Assembly (NCBI GenBank): GCA_934045905.1
Contig: OW203766.1
Span: 19,276,309-19,340,308 of the forward strand
Length of the DNA stretch: 64,000 nt
Reading direction: 5' to 3'
Origin: Leuctra nigra
Lineage: Eukaryota; Arthropoda; Insecta; Plecoptera; Leuctridae
Position 1 is the first letter of the stretch. Every line of letters begins with the position of its first letter. Made by a program: the position numbers and the translations under genes. Below are positions 13,201-19,877 of the stretch, in pieces. The notes below the pieces were generated by a model, which was not told the origin of the DNA, ran no database searches, and saw only the letters and a program-made list of their open reading frames with translations.

Positions 13201-14129
13201 GTATTAGGAGATAATACTTTTTGTGAATCTGGCCCCAGGGGCTGGATTCACGAAATGTATTATCTGCTAATACGTATTATCTTTAGATTTAATACCAAAA
13301 ACACCATGTTAAATGAAAGATAATACCAAAGATAGTACCTACGTATTAGGAGATAATACCTCTTCGTGAATCCGGCCCCAGGCGCGTAGGAAGGGGGGGA
13401 TGGGGGAATCACTTTTCAATTGTTTAAATTCTAGAAAAACGCCCTGCGGGGCAACAATAGGAGTTCGTTTGCCTCAGTATTGTTGCAATTTAGAACCCCA
13501 GAATCACTTTTAAATTGCTTATATTCGAAAAAAACGCCCTGCGGGGGCAACAATAGAAAGGTTGTTTACTTCAGTGCGTGCATTTTTTTAGAGCCCCAGA
13601 ATCACTTTTAAATTGTTGAAATTCTATAAAGACGCCCTGCAGGGCTAAAACTGGAGTGCTTCACCGCCCAGTCCCCCCTCCCCCCGATAATGAAAGTAGT
13701 TCCTACGCGCCTGCCAAGCTCCAACCACTCTCTCATGGTCACTTTACTTCTATCTCATTCTCTCTCATCCCCTTACCTCGGGAGTCCCCTTACCCCGATC
13801 TTTTAACGTGAATAATTCCCAATTTTATTGTGGTCTTCCTCATCTGGGCTCTGTACTATTCCACGACCGTTTCCTCCCCATCAACCTCACTACCATTTCT
13901 CATCATCCCCAAACATCCATAAACATAATCATTAAAGTAATGTTGACGTAGCTGTGGAGTCGTCTATAACACCATTGAGTTGTGTGTCAGGTGTTGATGT
14001 GAATACTTGTTGCAGGTGGAGAACGCACGAATGACGACCTGTGACATCATGAACACCAACGGCGTCATCCATCTTGTGGACCAAGTGCTCCTGCCCGACC
14101 AGGACAACCGCATACTAGACGATTACTAA
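911..14129 (+). CDS. Fasciclin-domain (FAS1) adhesion protein, 3' half of a split gene (five exons)
   Basis: Extracellular cell-adhesion protein of the midline-fasciclin / TGFBI / periostin type. The recognised exons encode the end of one FAS1 domain, one whole FAS1 domain and a final FAS1 domain. Conserved blocks seen are TVFAPSDEAM and FTFFAPSDLAF (H1 boxes) and GINGCLHVIDRAIF and GVIHLVDQVLLPDQ (H2 boxes). Exons 911-1264, 1796-2102, 11842-12013, 12496-12633 and 14016-14129 join in frame (phases 1, 2, 0, 0), each with AG acceptor and GT donor. The protein ends NRILDDY, stop at 14127-14129. Earlier exons, including any signal peptide, lie left of the window. The second intron is swollen by a Gypsy element and the last one by MITEs. 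The family call is firm; orthology to midline fasciclin is likely but not proven. Confidence 0.88.
1796..2102 (+). CDS. Fasciclin gene, exon B
   Basis: Starts after TTCAG at 1795 and completes the phase-1 codon left by exon A. It finishes one FAS1 domain (RFVMFHLAHGVYLTSQF through GINGCLHVIDRAIF) and opens the linker to the last (DILRQKGEF). The donor CAG|GTGAGA at 2103 leaves phase 2. The exon end and donor are repeated in tandem immediately downstream. Confidence 0.87.
2070..2191 (+). repeat. Tandem repeat of the exon B 3' end and its splice donor
   Basis: A 33-bp unit (GACATCCTCAG / GCAGAAGGGCGAGTTCAG / GTGA) recurs at the exon-intron border. Donor-like CAGGTGAG appears at about 2101, 2134 and 2188, and a partial unit sits near 2140-2160. 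Only the first donor is useful, since reading on meets TGA at 2104-2106. Confidence 0.9.
2673..2927 (+). repeat. Gypsy 5' LTR
   Basis: Starts TGTAATGATCC and ends GCACATTACA. It carries AATAAA near 2846. The next bases, TGGTGATCAGAAGTGG, resemble a primer-binding site for tRNA-Leu (TGGTGNCAGAAGTGG type) with one extra base; the tRNA assignment is tentative. Confidence 0.93.
3022..3845 (+). pseudogene. Gypsy gag, interrupted
   Basis: Retroelement capsid/nucleocapsid protein. It starts at ATG 3022 (MAASARKLPELE), has the helical Gag core seen in Gypsy elements (WKLWKQKFEIYM), and ends in two zinc knuckles: CKKCGYHHATLKCPAYG and CLRCKEENHFAKMC. A short internal duplication gives KNFPKKEE twice. 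From about 3845 the open frame runs on into foreign sequence, the ORF1 of an inserted LINE, so the apparent 378-residue protein is a chimera of no likely function. The Gypsy frame resumes near 7270 (RRIAEFEVAPDEDS). Confidence 0.85.
3846..4158 (+). pseudogene. LINE ORF1, C-terminal fragment
   Basis: The last ~100 residues of a LINE ORF1. RKSFLHVWRLNKDVTCEDVL followed by DYSSFKVGLCETL and FWPAGAAIKRFF is the typical C-terminus that follows the zinc knuckles in Jockey/CR1-type ORF1 proteins. The N-terminal part is missing through 5' truncation; the start is read only as a fusion with Gypsy gag. Confidence 0.75.
4164..7118 (+). CDS. LINE ORF2: AP endonuclease and reverse transcriptase
   Basis: Retrotransposition enzyme, open to 7118. 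The frame is open upstream of 4254 without an ATG, so the start is probably made by reinitiation or overlap with ORF1. The endonuclease motifs are present in order: HINIRSL, LTETWL, CGDWNLN, LDVVVSN, LSDH. RT motifs follow (NYRPISLL, CDLSKAFDS, GVPQGSILGPLLF, YADD near 6316), then the C-terminal YTVDDFMNF seen in this group. No stop or frameshift was found in about 950 codons. Despite an intact ORF2, the 5' truncation should silence the copy. Confidence 0.88.
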   Translation, partial: AGNVQFGIGSEEILLSEHLNSRSSAHKIKELEILQELFSFFHFFHINIRSLEHKIEELELFLDSLSIKVDILCLTETWLGRGQEEALVINDYKLASHYSRADKRGGGVGIYVRNEAQLSLEDCDVVCSDGIFEACAIKISAATSTLILTIYRPPDPGNVNSFLDLLDMALDKAGDAGMRLILCGDWNLNLQLPNLRHMIENVLEAYDCRILDFGPTRIYGTSQSTLDVVVSNCDSVTFLKNIDPGLSDHMGQLASFANVKGINYPSNKPTWVRKFPSYSIQSFVSDLKFVDWSAVYGSDTVDCKYDSFLNTFLLLFREHFPKKKVISSAARPSKGWLTSSIKQMCLRKRDLHYLVKMGAAPALLETLNMLKREIRWEIKRAKRDYYDKAISESSNKMKATWRLVNSLTGKSHREGSLINLLEEDGSKVTDQVEVATLFNDYFLSAGAGPTTVTHDTNDECMRLLKVAFPSMAPSITIPDVSAATVVEILREFEPKASVGWDEVPMMLLKKCSPWIAEPLAHIFTHSLNAGVFPAGMKRAIVVPIHKKGSKTKTSNYRPISLLSSFSKLIEKLMHRELTRHFDENTLMSPNQHGFRKAHSTTTAAMKLISGIEEVLERKSKAGAIFCDLSKAFDSMCHDLLVNKLAWYGISGSAGAWVKSYLSGRLQRVQLDSQNWSSWESVARGVPQGSILGPLLFSILVNDLAPNVILCGEGRKITQYADDSSALVEAKTNEELIVELDTTLMDFGAWFNPNKLLLNQDKTEFVAFAPHSGHPLTLSNTTTNASVKFLGLRIDHTLSWRPHIDSLVKQLAKVRYVMRTLARQCLISTLRTAYFAYAQSILQYGVIFWGSTAYSQTAFRSQKKVIRCMLNLPYNASCRDKFRELSILPLPCLYILTVCLYTRDNIILFRDNSHHEHNTRGAENLRHEYCRLKLTSSGVLQSGRRLYNKLPQEMRSIASRSIFKNALNDFLLSNSFYTVDDFMNF
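7270..7893 (+). pseudogene. Gypsy gag tail and protease
   Basis: Resumes the Gypsy reading frame after the LINE. An acidic stretch (EFEVAPDEDSSEDE) is followed by a retropepsin-like domain with the active-site motif VDTGAE near 7453. The frame stops at TGA 7891-7893 just after ALRDKLLL. The next frame picks up with KKALNDLEESQV, so a small indel around 7880-7893 separates protease from RT. Confidence 0.82.
7890..8706 (+). pseudogene. Gypsy reverse transcriptase, first part
   Basis: RT core: WVSNLVITEKKNKSLRLCLD, SILDMRDGFWQV, FGRYQFLRMPFGI, then FDDIIV at the catalytic site (the usual Y/F-x-DD), and YLGHVMSSEGM. It breaks at LSSAPVLA where the hAT-like element enters. Removing that element and one 8-bp target copy joins VLA directly to YYDSSKPL. 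Confidence 0.85.
8699..9556. mobile_element. Non-autonomous hAT element, 842 bp, inside Gypsy pol
   Basis: Element 8707-9548 has terminal inverted repeats CAGAGTTGGGTA / TACCCAACTCTG and an exact 8-bp target duplication TGTTTTAG (8699-8706 and 9549-9556). Both are hAT traits. The subterminal parts are packed with AGTTACTT / AAGTAACT repeats in both orientations, which are candidate transposase binding sites. There is no transposase ORF. Its 850-base footprint shifts the pol frame by one. Confidence 0.92.
9557..11295 (+). pseudogene. Gypsy RNase H and integrase, second part of pol
   Basis: After the hAT insertion the frame gives RNase H (ILQVDASKSGLGACL, YASRSMTETE, YAQIEKELLGIVYG, QTDHKPL) and then integrase. 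The HHCC zinc site is HEGHMGIEKTKNRG...CSTCEHF. The DDE core has AADVLEF, VSDNMPFSS and PQSNGMAENGVK. A basic tail follows with GDHVVYRHNQLWEPAIV, a GPY/F-like region. Stop at 11293-11295. Open throughout, but cut off from the upstream part of pol. Confidence 0.88.
11495..11749 (+). repeat. Gypsy 3' LTR
   Basis: Matches the 5' LTR except for two bases that I can see. It is preceded by a purine-rich tract (AGTAGGAGGGAAGG, 11481-11494), which is the polypurine tract. Confidence 0.93.
11842..12013 (+). CDS. Fasciclin gene, exon C
   Basis: Starts after CTCCAG, so that the phase-2 AG of exon B becomes a serine codon and the reading is GEF-S-IFLQAMEKV, a normal FAS1 start. A nearer AG (before GCGATGGAG) would break the frame. 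It includes FTFFAPSDLAF and ends AAG|GTGAAA in phase 0. Confidence 0.87.
12014..12495. other. Fasciclin intron with GATGAT-type microsatellite
   Basis: AT-rich intron. Before the exon D acceptor there is a GTTGCTGTTGATGATGATAA / GATGAAGATGATGATG-type tract (about 12,428-12,481). Nothing coding. Confidence 0.6.
12496..12633 (+). CDS. Fasciclin gene, exon D
   Basis: Starts after TTTGACAG and ends ATG|GTAAGT. It is 46 codons, phase 0 on both sides, reading IVKNHVVENMMCSESF through GGHSNHSLM, the central part of the last FAS1 domain. Confidence 0.87.
12690..13237. mobile_element. MITE 1 (GGGGCCAGATTCAC ends) carrying a 5S-derived SINE
   Basis: Left end GGGGCCAGATTCACAAAAAG (from 12692) is the reverse complement of the right end just before 13,237. 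The arms also share the TAATACGTA segment. The SINE at about 12,730-13,128 splits the left arm. A second, uninterrupted copy follows directly. Confidence 0.82.
12730..13128 (+). mobile_element. 5S rRNA-derived SINE (SINE3 type)
   Basis: The first ~125 bases read as a diverged 5S rRNA gene: CGGTTCTCGTTAGATCACCG, AGGTTAAGCAAC, and TTGGATGGGTGACC (12,811-12,824), the internal control region bound by TFIIIA/TFIIIC. A ~270-bp body follows with the block CCTTCGGTAGGGACGTTAAG, then an AAT-repeat tail (about 13,110-13,128). A 5S head plus unrelated body and simple tail is the SINE3 layout. It lies inside MITE 1. Confidence 0.85.
13238..13380. mobile_element. MITE 2, uninterrupted sister of MITE 1
   Basis: About 143 bp; GGGGCTGGATTCACG at the left and CGTGAATCCGGCCCC at the right. 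The interior matches MITE 1 (TTAATACCAAAAACACCATG, GATAATACCAAAGATAG). It abuts MITE 1 with no spacer. Confidence 0.82.
13379..13713. mobile_element. MITE 3 with G-rich/C-rich arms
   Basis: 14-bp perfect terminal inverted repeat CAGGCGCGTAGGAA / TTCCTACGCGCCTG. Inside the ends are a G-run and a C-run. The interior has three repeats of AATCACTTTT...CGCCCTGCGGGG...CAACAATAG type, about 110 bp each. A relative lies near 40,600-41,523. Confidence 0.85.
13714..13770 (+). repeat. Duplicate of the exon D 3' end with a dead donor
   Basis: CTCCAACCACTCTCTCATGG, then a similar TATCTCATTC stretch, repeats exon D and its intron start (about 12,613-12,656). The donor GTAAGT is GTCACT here. MITEs 1-3 lie between the two copies. 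Confidence 0.75.
14016..14129 (+). CDS. Fasciclin gene, terminal exon E
   Basis: Starts after CTTGTTGCAG and reads VENARMTTCDIMNTNG, then GVIHLVDQVLLPDQ, closing the last FAS1 domain. It ends with TAA after ILDDY. Confidence 0.88.
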   Translation: MENARMTTCDIMNTNGVIHLVDQVLLPDQDNRILDDY

Positions 14130-14548
14130 CTCATCCCATCCCCCATCGGCCCTGAACCTGCCTATGGCAGTCCCAGGGCCTTCCTTGCGGACCTTCATGG
14201 CATAACACGGCCATACCTTCTTTTCAGTTTATTTGTTGATCATTTTTTTTTACAGATAAGTGAAATGAAACTGCCTAGAAGTAATATAATGGTCAATGGA
14301 TTAATGATGGATAATATGGATGGATTAATTTGATAGTACCTAATCTATTTCTCGACATTAAGTCAATGATATATTAAAAGCAAGGTACACATCTCTGTGT
14401 TCGCATTCTAATTATTAATTTAGTTTATTTCATAGTGGAATATTTTTCTTATCACTGCCAATTTTAACGAAACGACTTCTCGCAACAATTGTCTGACACT
14501 TGAGTGTAGTTTTGAGATTACATTAGTAATTGATTTACTATAAAATTG

Positions 14549-14554
14549 AATAAA
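14549..14554 (+). terminator. Polyadenylation signal of the fasciclin gene
   Basis: AATAAA about 420 bases past the stop codon. It is the first clear signal downstream, giving a 3' UTR of roughly 440 bases. Confidence 0.5.
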
Positions 14555-14649
14555 CACAGTTACGTAAAACGAATATGTTTATTTTTCTGTACGAGTATAC
14601 CATGTGCTTGTTGTGATCAGAAGAGCCGGGTTCCGTCCCAAAGACAGAC

Positions 14650-14779
14650 CAGGGGCCCTATTCTATATCTCGTTTTGATCTCGTCGCGGCCGCCTTCGTC
14701 TCGGCGTAATGCTATCTTAATGGCAGTGAGACGAAGGCGGCCGCCACGAGATCAAAAAAGATATAGAATAAGCCCCCAG
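14650..14779. mobile_element. Hairpin MITE of 130 bp
   Basis: CAGGGGCCCTATTCTATATC at the left pairs with GATATAGAATAAGCCCCCAG at the right. The inner arms CGGCCGCCTTCGTCTC / GAGACGAAGGCGGCCG also pair, leaving a ~25-base loop. It lies just past the fasciclin polyadenylation signal. Confidence 0.85.
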
Positions 14780-14969
14780 AGTGTTTGTGATTTAGTATAA
14801 TTTCCACTTGCTTGGAGTTGGGGGCGAGTGAACGAATATTTTTCATTTTCCTATGTTCTATGTTACTGGACGCTGAAGATATTCATGAAATAATAATTTA
14901 TATGCTGATTCTTTAAACTGTCATTTCAAAACGTAAATTCTTCCTAGTTTAAATGTCAAATGTCAAAAT

Positions 14970-15310
14970 GTCATAAATCACATGATTTTTTTTAATTTTA
15001 ACCAATGGGATTTGGCTGAAAGTTTGTAAGATTGGGGACAATGTTGGTCGCAATGGCTTATTAAAATTTCAAATTGATCAAATTAACCAATCGAAAGATA
15101 ATTTTTTTTAAATTTGAATCAATCAGTGGATTTCAAAAAAATTAGGGTCTGCAACGCCCAGAAATGGTCCGTACATGTGTGCAAAATTTTAGCTCGATCG
15201 AAGAAAAACTGTGACTTGTATAGTCTTGAAACTTACTGAGCAGTAACAAAAATAAAAAATAAAAAAAAGGTCCGTGCCAAAAGAGCCAAAAGGAGTCGCT
15301 CGCTTCGCTC
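14970..15310 (+). repeat. Dispersed AT-rich repeat family, copy 1
   Basis: Contains TTTTAACCAATGGGAT, AATTTGAATCAATCAGTGG, TTTTAGCTCGATCGAAG and, near the end, GGAGTCGCTCGC. Diverged copies lie at about 32,805-33,130, 47,790-48,050 (opposite strand) and 59,820-59,980. No ORF. Confidence 0.5.
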
Positions 15311-15381
15311 TCTCAATCATCTTCGATCTTGTTCTAGAACAATTTCGCAGATCTTATCTCTGACGTTGATGGCGAATCCTT

Positions 15382-15387
15382 TATAAA
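15382..15387 (+). promoter_or_regulatory. Possible TATA box of the EEP gene
   Basis: TATAAA. If it is used, transcription would begin near 15,412. That excludes the ATG at 15,394 and favours the ATG at 15,487, which sits in the strong context ACCATGG. Confidence 0.4.
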
Positions 15388-15486
15388 GCTTCGATGAATA
15401 ATGATAACGTGTTAGTCGAACTTGAATTTCGATTGCGTGCGTTTATAAACAATCAAGAACAATCAGAGAGAGGTGAGAAAATAACC

Positions 15487-16491
15487 ATGGATCGTCCAGT
15501 GCTTCAGAAAGAGCAAAATGCAAATCGAATGAAACACGGTTTTATTACCGTGGTGATTGGTATTGTGTTAATTCTCTTGCTTCTGGTGCTTTTTGCGTTT
15601 GATGTGAATTATAGAATAACAGAAGTAGAAGTTACACTCCTCTTGTGTACGTGGAATATACGAGGCTTGGCAACGGGACCAAACAAGAAAATTGGTCGTC
15701 CCGAGTTTGTCGAATACTTGAAGAAGTTTGACATACTGATTCTTATTGAAGTACATCGCCCAGACGGAAGTGAGCCGATTCCTATTCCAGGGTTTGTTCC
15801 CGTAGTAGGTAAAACTACACCGAAAAGAGATGGAATAGTAAATGGGAGGTATTCCGGTGGACTGGACGTCTACGTGAAAGAACATCTACAGGGACTCGTA
15901 AAAATACCAAAGGACGAAGAAGTAATTGACCACCTTAATATGGTTAATTTCAAAATACGTGCAAGTAACCAGCGTTACTTGGATGTAATCGCTGCCTACA
16001 ACCCGCCACGTACATCTCCATATAAGAACATCAATTTTTTCAATGAAATGAATTTACATACAGAAAAGTTAAATTCTCAAGGTTCTGCATTGATGATTGT
16101 CGGCGATTTAAATGCCAGAATAGGATGTGATGAGAACCGTCAGAGTTTAGACAAGAAGAAACCTGATAAAAGAGCCAAAGAACTACTTGAAGTTGTTCGC
16201 ACTAGAGGCTTGATATTCCAGAATGGGGATTTTCATGACAAAGAAGGAAATTTTACGCACGAGAAAGGCCCACATAAAAGTGTCGTCGATTATGCTATTC
16301 ATAATCATGAAGCTCGACCGTACATAAATGATTTTTATGTTGATACCAAAGTTGACATATCAGATGGTACTAAAGGATTAGATCACAAGCCGATTGTAAC
16401 TACGCTCCAAGTAAAAGTGCCGCCTTTAATGGCTATAGGATTCTATTTACAAAAATTAACAAAAATCTGCGCTAATTGTCCGGCAATGTAA
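15487..16491 (+). CDS. Membrane-anchored EEP-family nuclease/phosphatase-like protein
   Basis: Predicted 334 residues, no intron. Residues 18-40 (FITVVIGIVLILLLLVLFAF) form one strong hydrophobic segment, followed by an endonuclease/exonuclease/phosphatase domain to the C-terminus. The catalytic set is complete: N57 (TWNIRG), E88, D207 and N209 (GDLNAR), D268 (VVDYAIHN), and D299-H300 (LDHKP). A short basic N-terminus before the hydrophobic stretch suggests a signal anchor with the enzyme outside the cytosol. The fold resembles LINE endonucleases and DNase I relatives. No RT domain, target duplication or A-tail follows, so it may be a captured LINE endonuclease or a host gene. An in-frame upstream ATG exists at 15,394 (365 residues). 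Substrate unknown. Confidence 0.75.
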   Translation: MDRPVLQKEQNANRMKHGFITVVIGIVLILLLLVLFAFDVNYRITEVEVTLLLCTWNIRGLATGPNKKIGRPEFVEYLKKFDILILIEVHRPDGSEPIPIPGFVPVVGKTTPKRDGIVNGRYSGGLDVYVKEHLQGLVKIPKDEEVIDHLNMVNFKIRASNQRYLDVIAAYNPPRTSPYKNINFFNEMNLHTEKLNSQGSALMIVGDLNARIGCDENRQSLDKKKPDKRAKELLEVVRTRGLIFQNGDFHDKEGNFTHEKGPHKSVVDYAIHNHEARPYINDFYVDTKVDISDGTKGLDHKPIVTTLQVKVPPLMAIGFYLQKLTKICANCPAM

Positions 16492-16572
16492 TCATTTATT
16501 ACAGAGAGAAGACGGAATCGTTGTATGTGTCAGTTCATACAAAATGTGAATAATTCACAATTGTTTACTGGA

Positions 16573-16578
16573 AATAAA
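16573..16578 (+). terminator. Polyadenylation signal of the EEP gene
   Basis: AATAAA 80 bases after the stop codon. Confidence 0.55.
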
Positions 16579-17850
16579 AAAAACTGTACCAAACTCTGTT
16601 CTACTGTTTGAATGACCACGACATCTTTCCCATCCTCCACACCTTTTCATTTTCATCCTCATTATTTCCTCACAATAAGTAACAAAATGTGTATGCATAT
16701 GAAACAAATAGGCCATTTTATGGTCTAAATCAAAAATTATCATATGGGCAAAACGAGTAGTTTAATTAAGGATTACAATGTAAATGCCTCCAACAGGATT
16801 ATATGTATATATAGGCTTAACGTGGAAACCTGTATTAAAATAAACACACCAATTCTATTAGGGATACAGAGATTGGAGATGAAATCATCGTTTATGTCAA
16901 ACCAATAAAAAATGTCGTTGATTCCTACTAAAGAAAGAAAATTGTAAAGGCACATTACAAAAACTACAGGAAAATTCCTAGTAAATTTCGTAATTATTTT
17001 CAATAATGATTGCAGTTAATGGTGCAATAGTTGCTGTTGCTGGTGTAATGCAGGAAATGACGTCATAGATATGTCTTCACACATTGATTGATTGGATTAC
17101 TCATAGATCTGGGGATCATCAGAAGAATTAGCAGATTACGGATATCGCGACAGATAAAGAAGGTTGTGTTGTGGATCTTGTGCAGCTATTTTAATGCTTT
17201 CTTGCTCTAATCCATGAAACAATAATTACAACATCCCAAAACAATACGGACACGGAATAATCAAACATGCACAGTCAACTGGTGTCGCTGCGGCCCATCA
17301 ATATGGACCAAATCATTTAAGAACTTAAAAACACATCTCCCGCCGATATCGAAATTAAATACGTAATCTATAATAGGTCGGTTGAATTTGTATTATCGAG
17401 AGGAAATCCGTTCAAAATCTGTCCGTGAGTGTGACATTTCGATTTGATAATGAATGGAAATTATAGTGATGGTGTTTTAGAAGGAGCCGAAATAAATACG
17501 CACACCCCGACGAATCCCAACCGGGTTTTTATTTCACAAGATTCCGGTTTCTAAGAAACTTTGATGCCAGCGTTCTCTGTGCGTTTCAAACTCGTCTTCA
17601 CCCAAGTCTTTGATTGTGATCCGCCATTCTGCGAGAGTCGATGTGAATGTGATTGGACTGACACTATAGACACATTTCTCGCCATCTCATTCTCGAATAC
17701 TGCAAACTAATGCAGGTACCTGTATTTTTACACCATTTGTAAAAGAACACAGTGTGGAATTGATTTAAGTATTTTCTTGACTAGTAATTCTCCTGATATT
17801 ATTTTTTTATTAAAATTTCTTGTTTTAATTATCTGCAAAATAAGACCGGT
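16579..17850. other. Non-coding spacer
   Basis: AT-rich, no supported gene. Near 17,490-17,525 AATACGCACACCCCGAC and AACCGGG resemble the tRNA-like unit at 43,915-43,996 and may be a worn SINE fragment. Confidence 0.4.
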
Positions 17851-17853
17851 TGG

Positions 17854-18402
17854 TGCCAAAAAAATCACACTGTTTGAGAGGTCACTACATCGAAACTATT
17901 AAAGATATGATTCTGAAATTTGTACATATATTAGAACCCATACCAAAATGTAATAAGTGAAAGTTTTAAACATATTCTTTCTTTCAAAGTTACAAGTGAT
18001 TGAAATTACAGTTGAAAAAACAGATTAAACCAGACGAAATTAACGTGTTTGATGAATTGATATGGAGTTACTTTGTAGGAATGAGGTGAATTTATGTTTA
18101 TTTATGAATTAATTAATAAACATACATTTATGTTTAATAAATCTATACGAATTTGTCTTGGATTTCTTAAGTGAGTATAGGTATATGTGGGAATTTATGT
18201 AACTATCGTATAACGACAATAAGCTGAGTTAAAAATTCAGCCACAAAAACTTTTCCATCCATATCTCTTCTTGAAACCACGTATCTATAAGATACATATG
18301 AAATTTGTATACTTGTTCTATAACATGTGAAAGTTTCAGCCCATTATCTTCTATAGTTTTGATTAAGTGACCTCTCAAACAGGGTGATTTCTTTTGTGTA
18401 AC
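17854..18402. mobile_element. MITE of about 550 bp
   Basis: Left AATCACACTGTTTGAGAGGT and right ACCTCTCAAACAGGGTGATT are inverted repeats of ~35 bp with few mismatches. Interior AT-rich, no ORF. Superfamily not assigned. Confidence 0.7.
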
Positions 18403-18549
18403 ACGGTATAGGATCTATACAAAACTATCTTGTACTTAAAGATACACAAATCAAACATCTTGGATCTTTTTCTTGCGAGCAACCTTATCAACTATTTCGA
18501 ATCTCCTATATTTTCAATATAAACAATTTTCTATTTTTTTTAAACTGTC

Positions 18550-18900
18550 AATTGTCCATCGCTGCCTGTGAAGAAGCTCCATCTAACATCGAAGTAGAAC
18601 ACAGTATTGTCCGATTCTGTGCTCACATTCGAGTAGCCGCCATATTGGAACAGGACTTGTACTCGCTCCAGTGAACAACAAGAGCTCGCAGAAGTGAGCT
18701 GGAACGCGAAGCTCGTCGCGATTGCTAAGGCGGCCGACGGCGACGTTGAGAGCGCCGCTGACTTGTCGGTTGTTACGTCACTGGTGCAAACACTTCATGT
18801 CGTTCATCAGCCCCGGGCCGCGGTGGAGGAGCGCGTCACTCTCTGCCTTCAGGATGTCGTCGACGCCATGCTTGACAGCTCTTGTTGCTTCCGTTGACAG
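18550..18900. other. GC/CpG-rich block, possible exon or promoter
   Basis: A ~350-bp island of high GC in AT-rich surroundings. Several frames are open: + strand 18,694-18,897, and a - strand frame from about 18,780 down to TAA near 18,541 ending in a protein-like stretch (FQYGGYSNVSTESDN, FYFDVRWSFFTGSDG). No single reading has both a start and good splice signals. It may be an exon, a gene relic or a promoter CpG island. Confidence 0.3.
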
Positions 18901-18949
18901 TCATTTAATTATTATCGTTTGGGGCGTTGTCTTTAACTGAGATGTTAAA

Positions 18950-19776
18950 TAGGTGGAAAATTAACTAAAATTATTCCAAGTAAGTGAACTTAGCGAGCTT
19001 TACTTTGGTACTTTACGCCGCGTTCTCTATTCATAGATTGGTTATTTGTATGTTTCTTAGATTGATTGTTTTGTCAACCAAGTCAAATCGATTGCTATAT
19101 TGTCTTGAAATTTGGCCCACTCACACTAATATTATATTCACATAGACATGTATTGTTTTGTAACAAAATCCACTAATCCTCTGATCAAGATATACTACGT
19201 AAGAACCTAAGATAGGTATCCACGTCTGCTCCATAATAAGCATGGGTACCTAGAAGAGTTGTTGAGAGTTGCTCAACAAGTCACAGTTGAAGACAGTTTT
19301 GATAATAGGAAGAAAACGCTCTGTGTAACGCGTTGACAAGCGAGCCTTCGTATAGCATGTGAATTAATATGTGTGTGAAATGTGTTGCTCTACTGACCTT
19401 GAGAGCACATTTGAAGAATCTAACGAATTGGTCAAAGAAGCGGTGATAATTTTTTTTTTTATTCTTTTACCTACAATTTGACAAATATTTTAAAACCAGC
19501 ATAAGATATCAGTAAAATATCAATAACTCTTAAAGTTTATTACATATTTGTCTGAAATTGTCTAAAAGTAGTTACGTTTTTCCTGACCAATGCAACATTT
19601 CATGATGATCTGTCAAACGATTCCAGTTTCAATTTTCACACAATCAAAGTTTTCCACAGCGTTTCGACGAAGTGTTCATTGTTCAATTCATTTCGTTATT
19701 TTCGATACATTTAGAAGAAGATGTAGTAAGAAGAATAAGAAGAAAAAAGAAGATACAATTTCTCATAACTACAAAT
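18950..19776. other. Non-coding spacer
   Basis: AT-rich, nothing recognised before the 3' end of the first SIAH-like gene. Confidence 0.5.
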
Positions 19777-19782
19777 TTTATT
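19777..19782 (-). terminator. Polyadenylation signal of SIAH-like gene 1
   Basis: AATAAA on the - strand, about 95 bases past the stop codon. Confidence 0.5.
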
Positions 19783-19877
19783 TTGAAAAGTTATTAGGCA
19801 AGTACTGAATTTAAACATATATTACTTAAGTAATATATCAAACTTGTTAGGTATAATAAAAGTTCAGTTGCTTCACA

